From Nonomuraea turcica (GTDB taxonomy: Bacteria > Actinomycetota > Actinomycetes > Streptosporangiales > Streptosporangiaceae), in contig NZ_JAUZQF010000016.1 in assembly GCF_030718205.1 (NCBI RefSeq), forward strand, positions 248,001 to 312,000: DNA of 64,000 nt. The letters run 5' to 3'. The position numbers and the translations under genes are program-made. The notes beneath the pieces were generated by a model. The model ran no database searches. It saw only the letters and a list, made by a program, of their open reading frames with translations, and was not told the DNA's origin. Positions 24,630-33,158 of the stretch are shown here, piece after piece (the first letter of the stretch is position 1; every line of letters begins with the position of its first letter).

Positions 24630-25649
24630 ATGCGTGCCAAGGGCATCGCGTACGACACCGGTTTTGTTCGTAACGGCGTGATCTCTCGTGAGCGCTTCGA
24701 TCTCGACGTGGTCAGGCGGGAGCTGGCCATCATCCGTGATGACCTGCACTGCAATGCCGTTCACGTCGTCGGTGGCGATCCGGAGCGGCTGGAACTGGCT
24801 GCCCGCTGCGCCGCCGAGCTCGGGCTGGAGGTCTGGTTCTCGCCCTATCCGCTGGAACTGACGACCACGGAGATCCTGTCGCTGTTCGCCGACTGCGCGC
24901 AGCGGGCGGAGCGGGTCCGTAAGGCGGGAGCCGACGTCGTGTTCGTTACCGGTGTCGAGTTGAGCATCATGAACCGGGGGTTCTTTCCCGGTGACAACGT
25001 GGAAGAGCGGCTCGGCCTGCTGTTGAGCCAGCCCGATGGCCGGGCCGAGCGGCTCGCCGAGGCGAGTGCCCGCCTCAACGACCTTCTCGGCGAAGCCGTC
25101 AGGGCGGTATGCGAGTGTTTTCGGGGGAAGATCACCTATGCCTGCATACCGTTCGAGCGCGTCGACTGGACCCTCTTCGACTTCATGTCGGTCGAACTCA
25201 TCCGGTCTGCCGAGGTGGCCAACCAATTCCGGGAAGGCGTGCGCAACCTTGTCGCGCAGGGAAAACCGGTCGCGATCACCGGTTTCGGCACGGCTACCTG
25301 GCGGGGCGCCGGCGACGTCGCACCGCGCAGTATGGAGATCGTCGAGTATGACAAGACCGGGCGCCCGGTTGGGCTGAATGGGGACTACGTCCGCGACGAG
25401 GCTGGCCAGGCCACCTACCTACGCGAGTTGCTGGAGATCTTTGAGGCCGAAGGCGTTGACAGCACCTTTGTGTATCTCTTCGCGCTCGACACCTTCCCGC
25501 ACCGCCCCGACGACCCTCGCCACGACCTCGACCTGGCCAGTCTCGGCATCGTCAAGGTTCTCGAAGACCGCAACGGCGACACGTATCCGGACATGCCGTG
25601 GGAACCCAAGGCCGCCTTCACTGCGCTGGCCGACTACTACCGCGGCTGA
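24630..25649 (+). CDS. TIM-barrel (glycosidase-like) protein of unknown function
   Basis: A 339-residue soluble protein. It begins MRAKGIAYDTGFVRNG and carries barrel-like segments: DLHCNAVHVVGG, GLEVWFSPYP, ADVVFVTGVELSIMNRGFFP, KITYACIPFERVDWTLFDFM, PVAITGFGTATWRGAGD and VDSTFVYLFALDTFPH. Acidic residues at strand ends (VTGVE, FERVDW) resemble glycoside-hydrolase clan A active sites. I recall relatives in actinomycetes labelled abortive-infection protein, but nothing here supports phage defence. The ribosome site is AGGAAGG. The aldo/keto reductase gene follows after 30 bp, likely in one operon under the TetR protein. Confidence 0.6.
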   Translation: MRAKGIAYDTGFVRNGVISRERFDLDVVRRELAIIRDDLHCNAVHVVGGDPERLELAARCAAELGLEVWFSPYPLELTTTEILSLFADCAQRAERVRKAGADVVFVTGVELSIMNRGFFPGDNVEERLGLLLSQPDGRAERLAEASARLNDLLGEAVRAVCECFRGKITYACIPFERVDWTLFDFMSVELIRSAEVANQFREGVRNLVAQGKPVAITGFGTATWRGAGDVAPRSMEIVEYDKTGRPVGLNGDYVRDEAGQATYLRELLEIFEAEGVDSTFVYLFALDTFPHRPDDPRHDLDLASLGIVKVLEDRNGDTYPDMPWEPKAAFTALADYYRG

Positions 25650-25679
25650 CCAGACCGGGTCAGCACGACACGAAGGAGC

Positions 25680-26528
25680 ATGAACGTGAACATGATCGCG
25701 GCCAATACCTTCCTGCTGGGTGGCGACCTGCGGGTCAACCGGCTGGGCTTCGGCGCGATGCGGCTCGCCCTCGGCGGCTCCATTCGCGATCCCGAGGCGG
25801 CCGTTGCGGTGCTGCGCCGTGCCGTGGAGCTCGGGGTGAACCACATCGACACCGCAGGCACCTACGGGTTCGGTGACCTCCATGCGCACGAGCTGATCCG
25901 GCAAGCGTTGTCGCCGTATCCGAAAGACCTGGTGATCGCCACCAAAGTTAGCTCCCCCGGCGAGGCCGCCGCCGCTCAACTGCGCGGTCTGGTCGAACAG
26001 GACCTGCGCCGCCTCGGCCAGGACCACCTCGACCTGGTCTACCTGCGCGTGGGCGGCATGGGCAACGCCGGCGGCGAATCACTCGGCGAACGCTTCACGG
26101 TCCTCGCGGACCTGCGCCACGAGGGGCTGATCCGGCACCTCGGCGTCAGCCACATCGACGAGACCCAGCTCGCCGAGGCACGGTCCATCGCCCCGGTCGC
26201 CGCGGTGCAAAACCAGTTCCACATTTACGATCGAAGCGACGCCGAGGTTCTCGCACGGTGCGAACAGGACGGCATCGCCTACGTGCCGTACTCTCCACTC
26301 GGCGGCGGCAGAGCCCGGCTCGACACGGCCCGCATCACAAGCGTCGCCGCCCGCCACCAGGCCACGCCCGCACAAGTCGCCCTGGCCTGGCTACTCGCGA
26401 CGTCACCGGTGACACTGGCCATCCCCGGCACCAGCTCGCTCGACCACCTGACTGGCAACATCGCCGCAGACGGACTTCGCCTCACCATTGACGACCTGGC
26501 CGAACTTTCCGACCAACACGTCGCATGA
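25680..26528 (+). CDS. aldo/keto reductase
   Basis: A 282-residue NADPH-dependent (beta/alpha)8 oxidoreductase. Typical features: VNRLGFGAMRL at the N-terminus, VNHIDTAGTYGFGD with the catalytic Asp and Tyr, VIATKVSSPG with the catalytic Lys, DLVYLRVGG, then IRHLGVSHI and the cofactor loop VPYSPLGGG. The C-terminal IPGTSSLDHLTGNI binds the NADPH phosphate. The expected catalytic His on strand 4 is less clear: the site reads VYLRVGG rather than the usual LHR/WHW form. Second gene of the operon with the TIM-barrel protein. Confidence 0.88.
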   Translation: MNVNMIAANTFLLGGDLRVNRLGFGAMRLALGGSIRDPEAAVAVLRRAVELGVNHIDTAGTYGFGDLHAHELIRQALSPYPKDLVIATKVSSPGEAAAAQLRGLVEQDLRRLGQDHLDLVYLRVGGMGNAGGESLGERFTVLADLRHEGLIRHLGVSHIDETQLAEARSIAPVAAVQNQFHIYDRSDAEVLARCEQDGIAYVPYSPLGGGRARLDTARITSVAARHQATPAQVALAWLLATSPVTLAIPGTSSLDHLTGNIAADGLRLTIDDLAELSDQHVA

Positions 26529-26635
26529 TCCCTCGAAACCCATCGTGTTTCTGATGGAGGCACAGCCGACGCCTTCGGTATCGGGGCGTTCACGAGTACG
26601 GCTCGGCTGGTCTGGGGCGCAAGTGGGGTTGAGAA

Positions 26636-26646
26636 GATCGCTTCCC
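26636..26646 (+). repeat. dispersed motif GATCGCTTCCC
   Basis: Single good copy. About 47 bp upstream, GTTCACGAGT also matches sequence at a similar distance before the 23767 copy, so the shared block may be near 60 bp with indels. A degenerate partner, GACCGTTCAGG, follows at 26667. Confidence 0.45.
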
Positions 26647-26672
26647 GAGTACGCAGCCCGGGCGCTGACCGT

Positions 26673-27050
26673 TCAGGGGTCAGCGGGTCGCGTCGGGCAT
26701 GCGGACCTCACGTAGGGATGCGGCTGCTCCAGCCACTCGCCGGGCAGCCGCGCCCCGGTGGTGCGGTCGATGACTGCGAGGCGGGCGGCCCTCCAGTCGT
26801 AGTCGGCGCGGTCATCGAGGTCGTCCTCGTCCTCGTTGAGGTCCGCGGACGCGGGCTTGGCGAAGAAGTCCGTCATCGCCTGCAGCTCGCGCCATCGAGT
26901 TAGGCCGACATGGTGTTCCTGCCGCCCGGGGAAGAGCGCGTCGATCGTCAAGATGAGCTCGCCTCCGGCCGCGAAGCTCAGCAGATTGTTGGCGTTGACG
27001 TTCCACCAGGCGCTGTAGACACGCGCTCCCTCACTGAGCCGCCGGAGCAC
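26673..27050 (-). CDS. DUF6461-like protein, probably 5' truncated
   Basis: About 125 residues. GARVYSAWWNVNANNLLSFA and ELILTIDALFPGRQ look like the DUF6461 family, which is common and uncharacterised in actinomycetes. The usual N-terminal segment is missing. The frame extends upstream through FGWDYLGAGPAVLRRL without a clear start codon and ribosome site, so the gene is likely a truncated remnant or starts at the GTG at 27050. Confidence 0.5.
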   Translation of the reverse strand: MLRRLSEGARVYSAWWNVNANNLLSFAAGGELILTIDALFPGRQEHHVGLTRWRELQAMTDFFAKPASADLNEDEDDLDDRADYDWRAARLAVIDRTTGARLPGEWLEQPHPYVRSACPTRPADP

Positions 27051-27153
27051 GGCGGGGCCTGCCCCGAGGTAGTCCCACCCGAAGAGAAACGGTGGTCGAG
27101 CCGAACCCGAGCGAGTGCGACGCGAGCGCCGAACGGGGAACCGTCAGTAGCAT

Positions 27154-27480
27154 ATGGGCATGACGCCTATTACACCCCCCTACTATGCGGTAATCATCGC
27201 TCAGAAGCTGAAGGACACGGGCCTAGAGGGGTATGACGAGATGGCGGCCCGGATGGTCGAGCTCGGCACCAAGTGGCCGGGCTACCTGGGCCGCGAGTCC
27301 GTCGCCAGAGCCGATGGCCACGAACTGACGGTTATCTATTACGCCGACGCCGAGTCGATCGCCAGTTGGCAGGCCGACGTCGAGCACCTGGAGGCGCAAC
27401 GGCTCGGACGCGAGCGCTGGTACGAGTACTACGACATTCGGATCGCCCACGTCGAGCGCGCCTACAGTTTCAGAGCCTGA
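27154..27480 (+). CDS. antibiotic biosynthesis monooxygenase (ABM) domain protein
   Basis: A 108-residue dimeric ferredoxin-like protein. It has YYAVIIAQKLKD, a central GYLGRESVARADGHELTVIY and the tail WQADVEHLEAQRLGRERWYE, all typical of ABM/quinol monooxygenase proteins. The family often includes heme-degrading or quinone-modifying enzymes and also non-enzymatic members. Two ATG codons (27154, 27160) are close together. The nearby genes are decayed and offer no pathway context. Confidence 0.75.
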   Translation: MGMTPITPPYYAVIIAQKLKDTGLEGYDEMAARMVELGTKWPGYLGRESVARADGHELTVIYYADAESIASWQADVEHLEAQRLGRERWYEYYDIRIAHVERAYSFRA

Positions 27481-27646
27481 ACCTGGCGGCCCCGTCCGGG
27501 GAACTCACCGCGTTGATTGCCGCGCGGCAGCCGTACTTCCTGCAGTCGATGCGCGGCCAGCGGCAGCATGCCGCCGACGGCTACCGGCACGGCCCGCCCT
27601 GCTACGGCTACATCGCCGTCGTGGACGAGGACGCTTTTCCTGCTGG

Positions 27647-28101
27647 TGCATTGCCCGGGAATCTCTCCCGTCGAAGCCATCGCCGAGCCCCCCGGAGATG
27701 TGGCGGCGGACACTGGCGGTGAACGTGGCCTCCGCCGCCGAGCTGGTGCGGCTGATGTTGCCCGCGTTGCGGCGGTCCAGGGGGCATGTGATCTTTGTCA
27801 ACGCCTCGCCCGGGATGACCGGTGTCCCCCGCTGGTCGGCGTTCGTCGCCAGCAAGGCGGCGCTGCGGGGTTGGCCGACTCTGCGTGAGGAGGAGGCCGC
27901 CCATGGGATACGTGTCACCACGGTCTATTCCGCAGCGACGGCGACCTCCTGCTGGGGGAGGTCACGAACGCCTACGGGCGCCCGTATGATCCCGAGCTGT
28001 GCATCCGGCCGCAGACGCTGGCGGCGATGATCGTCTGGGTGCTGAGCGCGCCGGCTGACTCCTACGCCTGCGAGCTGTCCGTCGTGCCGTCGCCGCGCTG
28101 A
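27647..28101 (+). pseudogene. broken short-chain dehydrogenase
   Basis: SDR pieces in shifting frames: LAVNVASAAELVRLMLPALR with GHVIFVNASPGMTGVPRWSA and FVASKAALRG, then a frame change to GEVTNAYGRPYDPELCIRPQ and TLAAMIVWVLSA before a stop at 28099-28101. The YxxxK Tyr position reads F (FVASK), and the N-terminal cofactor motif is lacking. Not functional. Confidence 0.6.
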
Positions 28102-28234
28102 TCCTCTTGCCGGGGAGCGGGCCGCCGCCTTTCCGCGACAACGTCGACCACGCCTACCGCCACGGCCTCCGCTACATCGCCGAGCCGGGTGATTCGATCC
28201 GGTCCGCGGAGGTGCGCGATCCCTGCGTCGAGAA

Positions 28235-28267
28235 GATCGCTTCCCGGGGTAGCGCTGATCGTTTCCC
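28235..28267 (+). repeat. paired GATCG(C/T)TTCCC motif, 22-bp spacing
   Basis: GATCGCTTCCC at 28235-28245 and GATCGTTTCCC at 28257-28267, with the same order and 22-bp spacing as at 23767-23799. Confidence 0.6.
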
Positions 28268-28420
28268 AGAGTGCGGGAGCGGAGGGCCAAGGTCCGCACC
28301 TGTGCTCTGGGCTCCGTGCAGAGCCACCTGGCCCTACACGGTTAACGCCGAGGAAACGCTGCCCTCGTTAGAACTTGTGGCTCGACAGCGGAGTATTCGG
28401 ACTTGGAAGAGGGAGACTTG

Positions 28421-29551
28421 ATGATTCTGCGTCGAGCGACGTTCACTGGCGCAGCCTCGCTGGCGTGCGCGGCGCTGGTCTTGAGCGCGGCCCCGCCCGC
28501 CACGGCCTCGACAACTGCCGCCCTCGTCAAGGTCGGGGATGTGCAGAAGGCGATGGAAGACTTGGTGAAGACGGGCCACGTGGTGGGAGCCATCGGCGAG
28601 GTGTACGTGGACGGTAAGCGGGTCGGGAAGGGATCAGCCGGGTCCCGCCTGCTCGACGGCAAGGGCGGCGCGATCCCGTCGACCGCCCGCTACCGGATCG
28701 GCTCGCAGACCAAGACCATGACCGCCACCGCGGTGCTGCAACTGGTCAAGGAAGGCAAGCTGAGCCTGGACGACAAACTCAGCGAGGTCCTGCCGCAGGT
28801 GGCGGAGAAGGACCTGGTGGAGCGGGCCGACGAGATCACGGTACGCAATCTGATCCAGCTGACCTCGGGCATCCCCGACTACATCGGCCCGGACACCTCT
28901 GACCCCATGCGTAACTACCGCCCGACCGACCTGCTGGCGGCCTCACGCAAGAACGCCCGGCCCGTGGAAGTCGGGAGCTTCAACTACTCCAACACCAACT
29001 ACATCCTGCTCGGCATGATCATCGAGAAACTGTCCAGAAGGTCACTGGCGGCCGAACTCAACCGGAGGCTCTTCGCCCCGCTCGGCATGCGCCATACCTA
29101 CCTGCCCACGAAGGCGACCGAGGGCATCAAGGGCCCGCACGGGCACGGCTACGCTCCGGACGAGACGGGCACGATGCGCGATGCCGACAAGATCAACGCC
29201 ACCACCATGCTCGGTGCCGGCGGCGTGATCTCCACCGCACGCGAGATGAGTGCCTTCCAGCGCGCCTTCCGCCAGGGCAAGCTGCTGCCGGCGTCCCTGA
29301 CCAAAGTGATCACCGATCCGCCGCCCGGCCAGCCGTCGCCGCCTGCGGGCGGCCCGTGCTCCGGCAACCCCGAGTTCGCCGCCGGGGGCGGAGGCAGCGC
29401 CCCCGGCTTTACCGCCGCGACCCTCACCTCATCCGACGGCCGCGTGCAGTTCGCCGTGTCCCTGACCCTGGTCATGGACGATGCCGAGCGCGGCACCGTA
29501 CCGCCGCGCATCACCAACGCCCTCAAATCGCTGTTCTGCCCCGCGAAGTGA
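28421..29551 (+). CDS. secreted serine hydrolase (class C beta-lactamase / DD-peptidase fold)
   Basis: A 376-residue exported penicillin-binding-protein-like hydrolase. Residues 1-31 form a signal peptide ending with PPATAS. Catalytic motifs: SQTKT (SxxK, about residue 92), YSN (YxN, about 188) and a C-terminal GGGGSAPGF in the place of the KTG/HxG box. Members are D-Ala-D-Ala carboxypeptidases, esterases or beta-lactamases; no specific activity can be chosen. The ATG at 28421 with GAAGAGGGAG upstream is selected over an in-frame upstream ATG at 28403. Confidence 0.85.
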   Translation: MILRRATFTGAASLACAALVLSAAPPATASTTAALVKVGDVQKAMEDLVKTGHVVGAIGEVYVDGKRVGKGSAGSRLLDGKGGAIPSTARYRIGSQTKTMTATAVLQLVKEGKLSLDDKLSEVLPQVAEKDLVERADEITVRNLIQLTSGIPDYIGPDTSDPMRNYRPTDLLAASRKNARPVEVGSFNYSNTNYILLGMIIEKLSRRSLAAELNRRLFAPLGMRHTYLPTKATEGIKGPHGHGYAPDETGTMRDADKINATTMLGAGGVISTAREMSAFQRAFRQGKLLPASLTKVITDPPPGQPSPPAGGPCSGNPEFAAGGGGSAPGFTAATLTSSDGRVQFAVSLTLVMDDAERGTVPPRITNALKSLFCPAK

Positions 29552-29689
29552 TCGCTCCAGCCGCAGGCTCATCTTCTGGCTCTGGCTCTGGCCTTGGTGC
29601 TGGCGGCCTTGCTGGACTTGGCGCTGGCGGTGGCGACCCTGGGTGAAGCCCTCTGCAGGAAGCTCGCTGATCGTCAGCGAGGGCGTTAT

Positions 29690-30080
29690 CAATCTCTGTT
29701 GGTCGGGATCGCGGGAGTTGGAGTTAGGGTCGTTGGTCAACTGCCTCTGGCCAGTGCCGTTGGTGTTCATCACCCAGATCTGGCAGGTGCCGCCACCGCG
29801 GTTGGTGTCCCAGAGGATCTTGGCACCGTCAGGAGACCAGGCGGGATGCTGGTTTTGCGTCATGGTGTCGTTGGTGAGGTTGACCCGATCGGTGCCGTCG
29901 GGTTCATCACGAAGATGTTCCAGAAGTTGTTGTTGGGATCGTTGGGGCCGCTCTCGATCACGACCTTGGCGCCGTCCGGAGACCAGTAGGGATCAGCGTT
30001 GAAGGGGGGCTGGTCACCTGGCTCTCCCCTGAGCCGTCGGCGTTCATCACCCAGATGTCTTCATCGTTGTTGAGAGTGCC
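29690..30080 (-). pseudogene. PD40/TolB-like beta-propeller fragment
   Basis: Minus-strand repeats with the PD40 signature appear in more than one frame: DIWVMNADGSGESQVT, then PYWSPDGAKVVIESGPND and QHPAWSPDGAKILWDTNRGG with IWVMNTNGTGQRQLTND. A frameshift falls in a run of C at about 30005-30010 and another near 29900. Neither an N-terminus nor a stop fits a full protein. Confidence 0.55.
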
Positions 30081-30120
30081 TCGATCAAACTCGATCCTGG
30101 TACCGATCCGTAATCGTCCG

Positions 30121-30481
30121 CGTCCGGCAGCACCACGTCAGCCAAGCCGCCACCAAGCTCAAGGCAGGCGAGGCATGGCAAGATCACAACCTGGCGTTCT
30201 GCACGAGCCGGCACCCAACTGGACGCATCCAACGTCCGACGGGCATTCCGCAAGATCACCAAAGAAGCGGGGATCGGAACCGCCTGGAGTCCCGGCAAAC
30301 TGCGTCACTCGTTCGTCTCCATCATGAGTGACCAGGGCGTACCCATCGAGACCATCGCCGATCTCGTCGGGCACGCGGGCACCAGCGTCACGGAAGCCGT
30401 GTACCGACACCAACTTAGGCCCGTGATCACCAAGGGTGCCCAGACCATGAACACCATCTTCGGCGACAGCCAACACGGGTA
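30121..30481 (+). pseudogene. C-terminal remnant of a tyrosine recombinase (integrase)
   Basis: Plus-strand reading gives KAGEAWQDHNLAFCTS, then after a frame change VRRAFRKITKEAGIG, KLRHSFVSIMSDQGVPIETI, ADLVGHAGTSVTEAVYRHQL and a stop at 30479-30481. The LRHS, GHAGT and YRHQ segments are the catalytic Arg/His, His and Tyr region. The N-terminal core-binding domain is missing. It ends 105 bp from the 3' end of tRNA-Ala, the typical position of an integrase beside its attachment site. Confidence 0.75.
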
Positions 30482-30585
30482 GAGAGTCCGAGTGAGATGG
30501 CTCCCCGATTGGCTCCCATCGACTCCCAGACAAGGGAAAAGGGGCTCCGGATCAACTCCGAAACCCCTTGTTACCTGCAACTTCC

Positions 30586-30662
30586 TGGTGGAGATGAGGG
30601 GATTCGAACCCCTGACCCCTTCGATGCGAACGAAGTGCGCTACCGGACTGCGCTACATCCCC
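30586..30662 (-). tRNA. tRNA-Ala (anticodon CGC)
   Basis: Cloverleaf folds on the minus strand: acceptor GGGGATG with CATCTCC, anticodon stem CTTCG/CGAAG with loop TTCGCAT (anticodon CGC, codon GCG), T-arm AGGGG/CCCCT around TTCGAAT, encoded CCA end. 77 bases with CCA. Confidence 0.95.
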
Positions 30663-30711
30663 AAGGACTCGACCAGATTAGCAAACCTTTGAGGGTCCTC
30701 GCGCCACCGTT

Positions 30712-31323
30712 TCAGTCCCCCACCGCCCGCCTGGGCGGCTCGGCGTACTGGTCGAACAGGACGTCCTGGTGCAGCGACGTAAGATCGATCACCTCGGCCG
30801 GCGGCTCTTCGACGACCAGGCGGCGCTCGCGGGCCCGCCGCAGTCGCTCAGCGCGCGCCTGGCGAGCCCGTACCCGGCGTTCACTGTCCACCTGTACGGC
30901 GACCCGCAGGAACCCCATGTACGCCAGCATGATGACCACGGACGGCGCGACCCCCCACCACGGGATCATCTGGACCGCGGCCGTGACGACCGAGGCCAGC
31001 ACCAGCAGCGTGGTGAAGAACAGCAGCCGGCGCCGGCGGGCGACGATGATGGCGCGGCGCCGCAGCCGGAACCGGCGAACGTCGACCTTCTCGGCCTCCG
31101 ACGACGACGGCGGCGGCGGCGCGCCCTCGTCCTCATCGGAGCCCTCCACGGACGAGGGCTCGAGGTTGTCGAGGTCGGGCAGTTGGTGCTCGCCGGTGTA
31201 GTACTCCTCGAGCTCGGCCAGCTCGGCGAGGTTCGTCTTGTCCTTGCGCAGCCACATCGGGATGAGGACGCACAGCCACATGACGACAATGGCGAGGTAG
31301 AGGAGGACGCTGCTCACGGCCAC
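30712..31323 (-). CDS. sepX: GlpR/SepX divisome membrane protein
   Basis: A 203-residue protein. A transmembrane helix near residues 3-22 (VLLYLAIVVMWLCVLIPMWL) is followed by a charged and Pro/Ser-rich loop, RRFRLRRRAIIVARRRRLLF, two further hydrophobic segments (about 100-140) and a C-terminal charged tail. This matches the actinobacterial SepX/GlpR family, which acts at the division septum and is the membrane receptor of the gephyrin-like protein Glp in corynebacteria. The glp gene lies 1.8 kb upstream on the same strand, as expected. Role in this organism is inferred. Confidence 0.75.
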   Translation of the reverse strand: MAVSSVLLYLAIVVMWLCVLIPMWLRKDKTNLAELAELEEYYTGEHQLPDLDNLEPSSVEGSDEDEGAPPPPSSSEAEKVDVRRFRLRRRAIIVARRRRLLFFTTLLVLASVVTAAVQMIPWWGVAPSVVIMLAYMGFLRVAVQVDSERRVRARQARAERLRRARERRLVVEEPPAEVIDLTSLHQDVLFDQYAEPPRRAVGD

Positions 31324-31446
31324 CTCCGTATGAGGGCAGCACGAAGACGCATGTGGGTTCGTTGCGTCTTCAATGTGCTCACGTCACGCACCGTAAGACC
31401 GCGTGTTCTGATTGACGAGCATTCGGTGCGGTGTGTCGCGAGATCG

Positions 31447-32103
31447 TCAAACCTCTTCGACAGGAGACCCCCCGCGAGCGGCCGACTCGCGGGCGCGACG
31501 CCACTGCACGAGCAGCCCGCCGGGCACGTCCTCGACGGTCAACGCGTAGCAAATGTGGTCGCGCCAGGCTCCGTCGATGTGGAGTTGGCGACGCCGAATG
31601 CCTTCTTCCCTGAATCCGAGCTTCTCAACCACCCTACGGCTGGCTTGGTTCTCGGGGCGGATGTTCGCCTCCAGCCGATGCAATCCGGTGGTGAAGAAGC
31701 AATGGTCGACGGCCATGGCGAGGGCGGTGGGGGTGATCCCCCGGCCGGCCAGGGCGCCGTCGATCCAGTATCCGACCTGGGCAGATCGGGCGGATCCCCA
31801 CACGATCGCGCCCACGGTCAGCTGGCCCGCGAAGCGCCCCTCGTACGTGACCACCCACGGCAGCGCCAGCCCTTGCCTGGCCTCGCGCCGCAGGGTGCCG
31901 ACCATGGAGATGTAGGGGCCGAGCCCGGTCCTGAACAGGGGCGTCTCAGGATTGCTCGGCTCCCAGGGGCGCAGCCAGTCCGCATTGCGCAGCCTGGTCT
32001 CGCGCCACACGCGTACGTCGCTCAGCCGCAGCGGCCGGAGGCCTACCGGGCCTTCGTTGAGGGCCGCCGGCCAGCCACGAAGTCGATCCACATCTCTCAT
32101 CAT
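31447..32103 (-). CDS. GNAT N-acetyltransferase, RimJ/RimL type
   Basis: About 218 residues. The GNAT fold is seen in VGLRPLRLSDVRVWRETRLR, then VGYWIDGALAGRGITPTALA carrying the acetyl-CoA loop, HRLEANIRPENQASRRVVEK and LGFREEGI. RimJ-like enzymes acetylate protein N-termini or small molecules. Starts at 32103 or 32100 (ATGATG) after a GGGGG stretch. It sits inside the conserved molybdopterin/Glp cluster, between SepX and MogA; this is a common actinobacterial order. Confidence 0.8.
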   Translation of the reverse strand: MMRDVDRLRGWPAALNEGPVGLRPLRLSDVRVWRETRLRNADWLRPWEPSNPETPLFRTGLGPYISMVGTLRREARQGLALPWVVTYEGRFAGQLTVGAIVWGSARSAQVGYWIDGALAGRGITPTALAMAVDHCFFTTGLHRLEANIRPENQASRRVVEKLGFREEGIRRRQLHIDGAWRDHICYALTVEDVPGGLLVQWRRARESAARGGSPVEEV

Positions 32104-32147
32104 CCCCCCATCGGGCATGATGTCGCCACGTGCGCACCGAATCACGG

Positions 32148-32627
32148 TCAGCGCGGGTGATCGCCGCCCTGGATCTGGTCGACCGCGTGCCGCAGGATCG
32201 GGGCGAGTACGGCCACGCCATCGCGTACGCCACCGGACGATCCGGGCAAATTCACGATCAAGGTGTTGCCTGCCTGACCGGCCAGCCCACGGGACAGGAC
32301 GGAGGTCGGCACCTTGTCGCGGTTCGCCATCCTGATCGCCTCGGCGATGCCGGGAACTTCCCGGGAAATCACCCGGGCGGTGATCTCCGGCGTCAGATCC
32401 ATCGGCGTCAGCCCGGTCCCCCCGGTGGTCACGATGACGTCGTAGCCGTCCGCCAGCCCCTTGCGCAGCGCCGCCTCGACGGGGTCACCGTCCGGCACCA
32501 CCAGCGGGCCGTCGACGACCTCGCACCCGGCGTCGTCGCGGAGCAACTCGACCAGCAACGGTCCTGATTTATCGGCATAAATCCCGGCGGACGCCCGGTT
32601 CGACACGGTGATCACCAGTGCCCGCAT
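32148..32627 (-). CDS. mog: MogA/MoaB family molybdopterin adenylyltransferase
   Basis: A 159-residue protein that would adenylate molybdopterin for metal insertion. Characteristic segments: ALVITVSNRASAG, DGYDVIVTTGGTGLTPMDLT with the conserved TTGGTG loop, and NTLIVNLPGSSGGVRDGV. The start overlaps the moaC stop (TGATG), so the two genes are coupled. The complete motif set favours an active enzyme. Confidence 0.9.
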   Translation of the reverse strand: MRALVITVSNRASAGIYADKSGPLLVELLRDDAGCEVVDGPLVVPDGDPVEAALRKGLADGYDVIVTTGGTGLTPMDLTPEITARVISREVPGIAEAIRMANRDKVPTSVLSRGLAGQAGNTLIVNLPGSSGGVRDGVAVLAPILRHAVDQIQGGDHPR

Positions 32628-33106
32628 CAGCCCTCCGGCTCCCTCGTCCAGCGGCCGGTCTTCCCGCCCAGCTTCTCCTCCACCCGCACGTCGGTGATCA
32701 CCGCGCCCGGATCCACCGCCTTGACCATGTCGATCAGGGCCAGCGCCGCGACCGAGACCGCCGTCAGCGCCTCCATCTCCACGCCGGTGCGGTCGGCCGT
32801 CTTCACCCGGCACGTGATCGCCACGCCCCAGTCCTCGACGTCCAGCGTGACCTTCACCCCGTGCAACGCGATCGGATGGCAGAGCGGGATGAGATCAGGA
32901 GTTCGCTTCGCCCCCATGATCCCCGCGATCCGCGCCACCCCCAGCGCGTCACCCTTGGGCACCTCCCCCGACCGCAGCAACGCGACCACCTCGGCGGACA
33001 GCAGCACCCGGCCGGTGGCCACGGCACTACGCGCCGACACGTCCTTGGCGGACACGTCCACCATGCGCGCGGCGCCCGTTTCGTCGATGTGCGTCAGCTC
33101 GCTCAT
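32627..33106 (-). CDS. moaC: cyclic pyranopterin monophosphate synthase
   Basis: Second step of molybdenum cofactor synthesis. A 159-residue protein with the conserved N-terminal ARMVDVSAKDVSARSAVA, PLCHPIALHGVKV with the catalytic His, GVEMEALTAVSVAALALIDM and the catalytic Lys in DMVKAVDPGAVI. Coupled to mog and placed downstream of the Glp/MoeA gene. Confidence 0.95.
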   Translation of the reverse strand: MSELTHIDETGAARMVDVSAKDVSARSAVATGRVLLSAEVVALLRSGEVPKGDALGVARIAGIMGAKRTPDLIPLCHPIALHGVKVTLDVEDWGVAITCRVKTADRTGVEMEALTAVSVAALALIDMVKAVDPGAVITDVRVEEKLGGKTGRWTREPEG

Positions 33107-33158
33107 AGACCCCTCCTCGCCGGTCCGGTGAGCATGCTGCTGTGCCCGCTTCGCCCTC

